DNA of 8,594 nt from Ignavibacteria bacterium (GTDB taxonomy: Bacteria > Bacteroidota > Ignavibacteria > Ignavibacteriales > Melioribacteraceae). A program made the translations under genes and the position numbers. Numbering within the stretch: the stretch's first letter is position 1; every line of letters begins with the position of its first letter. Where the stretch lies: positions 1 to 8,594 of the forward strand of contig DAIEQT010000189.1 in NCBI GenBank assembly GCA_027347545.1, given 5' to 3'. Positions 5,767-8,594 of this stretch are shown one piece after another. The notes under the pieces are model-generated. The model did not search any database, had not been told where the DNA came from, and saw only the letters and a program-made list of their open reading frames with translations.

Positions 5767-6805
5767 CAAAAAAGTTATTGGCGAGAGCTCAGAGACTTTC
5801 ATAATTGCAGAGCTATCTGCTAATCACAATCAAGATATTGAGATAGCTCTTAAAAGTATTGACTCCATAAAGCAATGCGGAGCGGATGCAGTTAAACTGC
5901 AAACTTATACTCCTGATACTATAACGCTGGATTGTGATAACGACTATTTTAAGATCAAGCATGGAACTATTTGGGATGGAACAACTTTATATGAGCTTTA
6001 CAAAAAAGCATATACTCCATGGGAGTGGCAGCCAAAACTTAAGAAATATGCGGAGGATCTCGGATTAATTTGTTTTTCGTCTCCGTTTGATAAAACAGCG
6101 GTTGATTTTCTTGCAAAGATGAATGTTGCCGCTTATAAAATAGCCTCATTCGAAATTGTTGATATTCCATTAATCGAATACACGGCTGCTCAAGGTAAAC
6201 CGATTATTATATCAACCGGTATAGCAACCGAAGATGAAATAGCTGATGCAGTCGATGTCTGCAGAAAAGTTGGAAATAACCAGATTGCACTGCTTAAATG
6301 TACTTCAGAATATCCCGCACCAATCGAAGAAACAAACTTAAAGACAATTCCTTATTTAACAAATAAGTTTGGCGTAGTTGCCGGATTATCTGATCACACT
6401 TTGGAAGCCACTGCTTCCATCGCCGCAGTAGCTGTTGGTGCCAAAATAATCGAAAAACATTTTATTTTAGATAAAAGTATTGGCGGACCAGATTCTTCAT
6501 TTTCGTTGGAACCCACTCAATTTGCACAAATGGTAAAGGCTATTCGAAGTGTCGAGAAGGCACTTGGCAATTCGGAAATGGCTGTTACAGAAAGAATGAA
6601 AAACAGTCGCCGGTTTGCCCGCTCTTTGTTTGCGGTTAAAGACATTCAAGCTGGAGAAATATTAACTGAAGATAATGTTCGTTCTATACGTCCGGCTGGT
6701 GGTTTGCCGCCAAAATATTTTTCGAGAATTTTAGGTAGTAAAGCAATAAATAAAATACCGCGAGGAAATCCAATTACATTCAACGATATTGAACCTAGCG
6801 AATAA
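5750..6805 (+). CDS. pseI: PseI: pseudaminic acid synthase
   Basis: Condenses 2,4-diacetamido-2,4,6-trideoxy-L-altrose with phosphoenolpyruvate to give pseudaminic acid; metal-dependent, cytoplasmic, NeuB family. The 351-aa protein has the full architecture. A TIM barrel spans about 15-270, with IIAELSANHNQ (18-28), DAVKLQTYTPDTITLD (46-61), CFSSPFD (108-114), LLKCTSEYP (181-189), SDHT with H216 and EKHF with H237. A SAF (antifreeze-like) domain spans about 285-350, with RSIRPAGGLPP (311-321). H216 and H237 correspond to the metal ligands H215 and H236 of N. meningitidis NeuB, and R314 to its SAF arginine. The TYTPDTITLDC segment and the GGPDSSFSLEP segment (245-255) favour PseI over sialic or legionaminic acid synthases. 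A weak purine stretch, GAGAAAAG, precedes the ATG directly. The start lies inside the upstream GNAT gene (17-bp overlap), which points to coupled translation. Confidence 0.93.
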   Translation: MKIQIDKKVIGESSETFIIAELSANHNQDIEIALKSIDSIKQCGADAVKLQTYTPDTITLDCDNDYFKIKHGTIWDGTTLYELYKKAYTPWEWQPKLKKYAEDLGLICFSSPFDKTAVDFLAKMNVAAYKIASFEIVDIPLIEYTAAQGKPIIISTGIATEDEIADAVDVCRKVGNNQIALLKCTSEYPAPIEETNLKTIPYLTNKFGVVAGLSDHTLEATASIAAVAVGAKIIEKHFILDKSIGGPDSSFSLEPTQFAQMVKAIRSVEKALGNSEMAVTERMKNSRRFARSLFAVKDIQAGEILTEDNVRSIRPAGGLPPKYFSRILGSKAINKIPRGNPITFNDIEPSE

Positions 6806-6817
6806 TTAATTATTAAC

Positions 6818-6824
6818 AAGGGGA
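6818..6824 (+). promoter_or_regulatory. Ribosome binding site of the lipoprotein gene
   Basis: AAGGGGA ends 3 bases before the ATG at 6828 (core GGGG 4 bases away). It is one of the stronger Shine-Dalgarno-like sites in the window, suggesting independent initiation instead of coupling to pseI. Confidence 0.55.
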
Positions 6825-6827
6825 ATT

Positions 6828-8108
6828 ATGAAAAATTTTATTCTTTTTGCAACAGTGCTTATTTGCATTTCACTTACATCATGCAAAGACGAAAATTGGC
6901 TGACATCTCAAGAAAATGAGTTGGGAAAGGTTGTAATTAAGCTAGACAAAACGTCGATACCACAAGAAACATATTTATTACTAGCTTCTCTAAGCAGGAG
7001 CGGGTACGACTCTCTAAAGGTCAGTGCAAACATTTCATCATTATCTACATCAAATTTAACATTCAATTATGTTGTTCCCGGAAATTGGCAGTTGAAAGTA
7101 TGGGCTTTCGATCAAAATGGAATTCCAATTTATTATGGAACGACAAAAATTGATGTTCTGCCAAATGTAATTACGAAATCCAATATTACATTACTTCCCA
7201 CAGGCGCCGTAGATATTACAATTTCGTGTGGGGCAAATATTTCGGTAACAGACTACGCTGGTAATCCTATTTTTGTAAACAACTCCGGACCTTCGAATTT
7301 TCTTGGGGTCTATTACCCGAACGTTTTATTTGATGGGAAAAAGTATAAGATGTGGTATTCTACACTCTATACTGAGCGACAATATGACGTTAGATACGCT
7401 GAATCAACAGATGGAATTTATTGGAGCAATATGACAAATTATCCTGTGTTAGAGCGAGGGAGCGCAGGAAGTTGGGATCAGTACACTGTACACTCTGGTC
7501 CCGTCATTTATGAAAACGGAATTTATACAATGTATTATGTTGGAGATGCCAGCAAAGACGGCGATTCATATATTGGTGCCGCGGATTCTTTTGATGGCAT
7601 CTATTGGGTAAAAAGAAATTTACCGCTCATAAAAATTATCGGGAAACGAATTGCCCCGAATAGTTTAATTAAAATTGGCTCGACTTATTATTTCTATTTT
7701 TCTTATACAAAGCTTAATACCTCTCAAGATGTATGGGGAATTTCCGTTGCAACTTCACAAGACGGTTCGAACTGGAGTATTGTTAAAGAAAATATTCTCC
7801 CACTATCCGAGACTTGGGAAGCACCAAACCCAAATGGTTGCAGCGTAATAGCACTAGATAACAAATTATTATTAATGTATGGCTCTCTAAACAATCAGGC
7901 GTTTGGAACAGCAACTTCTATAGATGGAATAAATTGGACTAAGTCTTCTTCAAACCCGGTTTTTACAAAAGATAACACTCACAATTATTGGTCTAGCGAG
8001 GTGAGGTATCCTTACATTTTGCGAGTTGGGAATAGTTTTAGATTATATTATACTGGTATTGTAAACGGTAAATTGGCGATTGGCGTTGGTGATCTTTCGA
8101 TTCGTTAA
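6828..8108 (+). CDS. Lipoprotein with a five-bladed beta-propeller (glycosidase-like fold)
   Basis: The 426-aa protein begins with a short hydrophobic signal and a lipobox, LTSC (16-19), so Cys19 is probably lipidated and the protein exported to the cell envelope. Residues about 30-130 look like a beta-sandwich (alternating strands, SLKVSANISSLS, GNWQLKVWAFD). Residues about 155-426 contain five similar strands about 57-60 residues apart: YKMWYS (173), YTMYYVG (233), YYFYFSY (287), LLLMYGS (347) and FRLYYTG (404). Between them are four S-x-D-G-x-x-W turns (193, 254, 310, 364). This spacing fits the five-bladed propeller of the GH43/GH32/GH130 superfamily. The usual GH43 first-blade Asp-Pro is not seen; the equivalent place reads YYPNVLFDG, so enzymatic activity is uncertain. 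It lies between pseI and the cytidylyltransferase, 22 bases after pseI. It might bind, trim or help display the surface glycan; this is inference. Substrate unknown. Confidence 0.78.
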   Translation: MKNFILFATVLICISLTSCKDENWLTSQENELGKVVIKLDKTSIPQETYLLLASLSRSGYDSLKVSANISSLSTSNLTFNYVVPGNWQLKVWAFDQNGIPIYYGTTKIDVLPNVITKSNITLLPTGAVDITISCGANISVTDYAGNPIFVNNSGPSNFLGVYYPNVLFDGKKYKMWYSTLYTERQYDVRYAESTDGIYWSNMTNYPVLERGSAGSWDQYTVHSGPVIYENGIYTMYYVGDASKDGDSYIGAADSFDGIYWVKRNLPLIKIIGKRIAPNSLIKIGSTYYFYFSYTKLNTSQDVWGISVATSQDGSNWSIVKENILPLSETWEAPNPNGCSVIALDNKLLLMYGSLNNQAFGTATSIDGINWTKSSSNPVFTKDNTHNYWSSEVRYPYILRVGNSFRLYYTGIVNGKLAIGVGDLSIR

Positions 8109-8131
8109 TTGTTAATATAAATAATAGTCAA

Positions 8132-8138
8132 AAGGAAG
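8132..8138 (+). promoter_or_regulatory. Ribosome binding site that supports a TTG start
   Basis: AAGGAAG lies 3 bases before TTG 8142 (GGA core about 6 bases away). It decides the start of the next gene, since no ATG in that frame lies between the TAA at 8118-8120 and the conserved N-terminal motif. Confidence 0.6.
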
Positions 8139-8141
8139 AAT

Positions 8142-8594
8142 TTGGAATATAGCATCAAAGTTATCATACAGGCGAGAATCGGTTCAACAAGACTTCCCGG
8201 TAAAGTATTGAAGGAGCTTTGCGGTAAACCAATTCTATGGCATGTCTGGAATAGAATTTGCCATTCAAAAAAAGTTGATGATATAATAATTGCTACTACA
8301 ATTCTTCCTGAGGACGATTCTATTCAGACCTTCTGTGAAGAATATTGCATACCTTTTTACCGTGGCAGCTCCGGCGATGTTTTGAGCCGTTACTACGAAG
8401 CCGCCAAGAAATATAATGCTGAAACGATAATAAGAGTTACAGCGGATTGCCCGGTTATTGATCCGGCTGTTATTGACCATTTAATTTATTCTTACTTATC
8501 AGAAAAAATTGATTACATGAGCAACGGTATGGTACGTACCTTTCCGCGCGGACTTGATGCCGAAATTTTTTCTTTTGGAATTTTGGAACGTGCT
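8142..8594 (+). CDS. spsF: SpsF-type cytidylyltransferase, likely CMP-nonulosonate synthetase (3' end outside window)
   Basis: The first 151 codons of a nucleotidyltransferase of the SpsF/acylneuraminate cytidylyltransferase family, cut by the window end. The signature QARIGSTRLPGKVL (10-23) is the nucleotide-binding loop of SpsF-like proteins. YRGSSGDVLSRYYEAA (73-88), RVTADCPVIDP (98-108) and PRGLDAEIFS (135-144) follow in family order. In this context it would activate the product of PseI with CTP, the step done by PseF in Campylobacter. PseF itself has the ARGGSK-type loop, so this is a different branch of the superfamily doing the expected job, as in the B. subtilis sps operon, where an SpsF-like gene accompanies SpsC, SpsE and SpsG homologues. 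The TTG start gives MEYSIKVIIQARIG. It begins 33 bases after the lipoprotein gene. Family is confident; the exact substrate is inferred. Confidence 0.85.
   Translation, partial: MEYSIKVIIQARIGSTRLPGKVLKELCGKPILWHVWNRICHSKKVDDIIIATTILPEDDSIQTFCEEYCIPFYRGSSGDVLSRYYEAAKKYNAETIIRVTADCPVIDPAVIDHLIYSYLSEKIDYMSNGMVRTFPRGLDAEIFSFGILERA

Noticed and set aside
5750..6805. Legionaminic or sialic acid synthase instead of PseI
   Set aside because: The TYTPDTITLD and GGPDSSFSLEP segments and the neighbouring 5-inverting dehydratase PseB fit the pseudaminic branch; no NeuC or LegG-type epimerase is present.
7404..7938. Sialidase Asp-boxes in the lipoprotein
   Set aside because: The Asp-box is S-x-D-x-G-x-x-W; here the four turns read S-x-D-G-x-x-W, one residue shorter, and the blade count is five and not six.

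Overview
The window is most of a nonulosonic acid (pseudaminic acid type) biosynthesis cluster, all on the + strand, in an AT-rich bacterial genome. The gene style (an S23/four-helix-bundle gene between operon genes, CACTAAG...CACAAAG-type and GTGATTGG-type intergenic repeats, a Bacteroidota-like lipoprotein) suggests the Bacteroidota/Chlorobi/Ignavibacteria group. That placement is an inference from style, not from a marker gene. Shine-Dalgarno-like sites are visible before pseB, the lipoprotein gene and the last gene, which fits Ignavibacteria somewhat better than typical Bacteroidia.

Layout. 2-841: 3' part of a GT-B-like surface-carbohydrate gene, broken by an in-frame TAG at 212-214. 907-1932: pseB, UDP-GlcNAc 4,6-dehydratase. 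1969-2526: a four-helix-bundle (S23/IVP-like) gene split by a 178-bp MITE-like element (2224-2401) with perfect 13-bp terminal inverted repeats and an 8-bp target duplication. Removing the element and one duplication copy restores a 123-aa reading frame. 2529-3743: pseC aminotransferase, whose first 15 or so codons derive from an intergenic-type repeat. 3740-5209: PseG UDP-sugar hydrolase fused to a C-terminal GNAT acetyltransferase. 5221-5766: a free-standing GNAT paralogous to that fused domain. 5750-6805: pseI, pseudaminic acid synthase. 6828-8108: a lipoprotein with a five-bladed beta-propeller of the glycosidase type. 8142-8594: SpsF-type cytidylyltransferase, TTG start, running off the window.

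How it fits together. PseB and PseC make the 4-amino sugar from UDP-GlcNAc, one or both GNAT domains (PseH role) acetylate it, PseG removes UDP, PseI condenses the product with PEP, and the SpsF-like protein would activate the nonulosonate with CTP. All six steps thus have a candidate. Tight spacing (4-bp pseC/pseG overlap, 11-bp gap, 17-bp overlap, 22-bp gap, 33-bp gap) argues for one transcript from pseC onward. The broken upstream gene may once have been a transferase or assembly enzyme for the same glycan.

The most unusual structure is the nested insertion between pseB and pseC: a four-helix-bundle gene flanked by inverted degenerate repeats sits between two pathway genes, a MITE has landed inside it, and its downstream repeat now encodes the N-terminus of PseC. 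No CRISPR array, tRNA, rRNA or convincing promoter or intrinsic terminator was seen.
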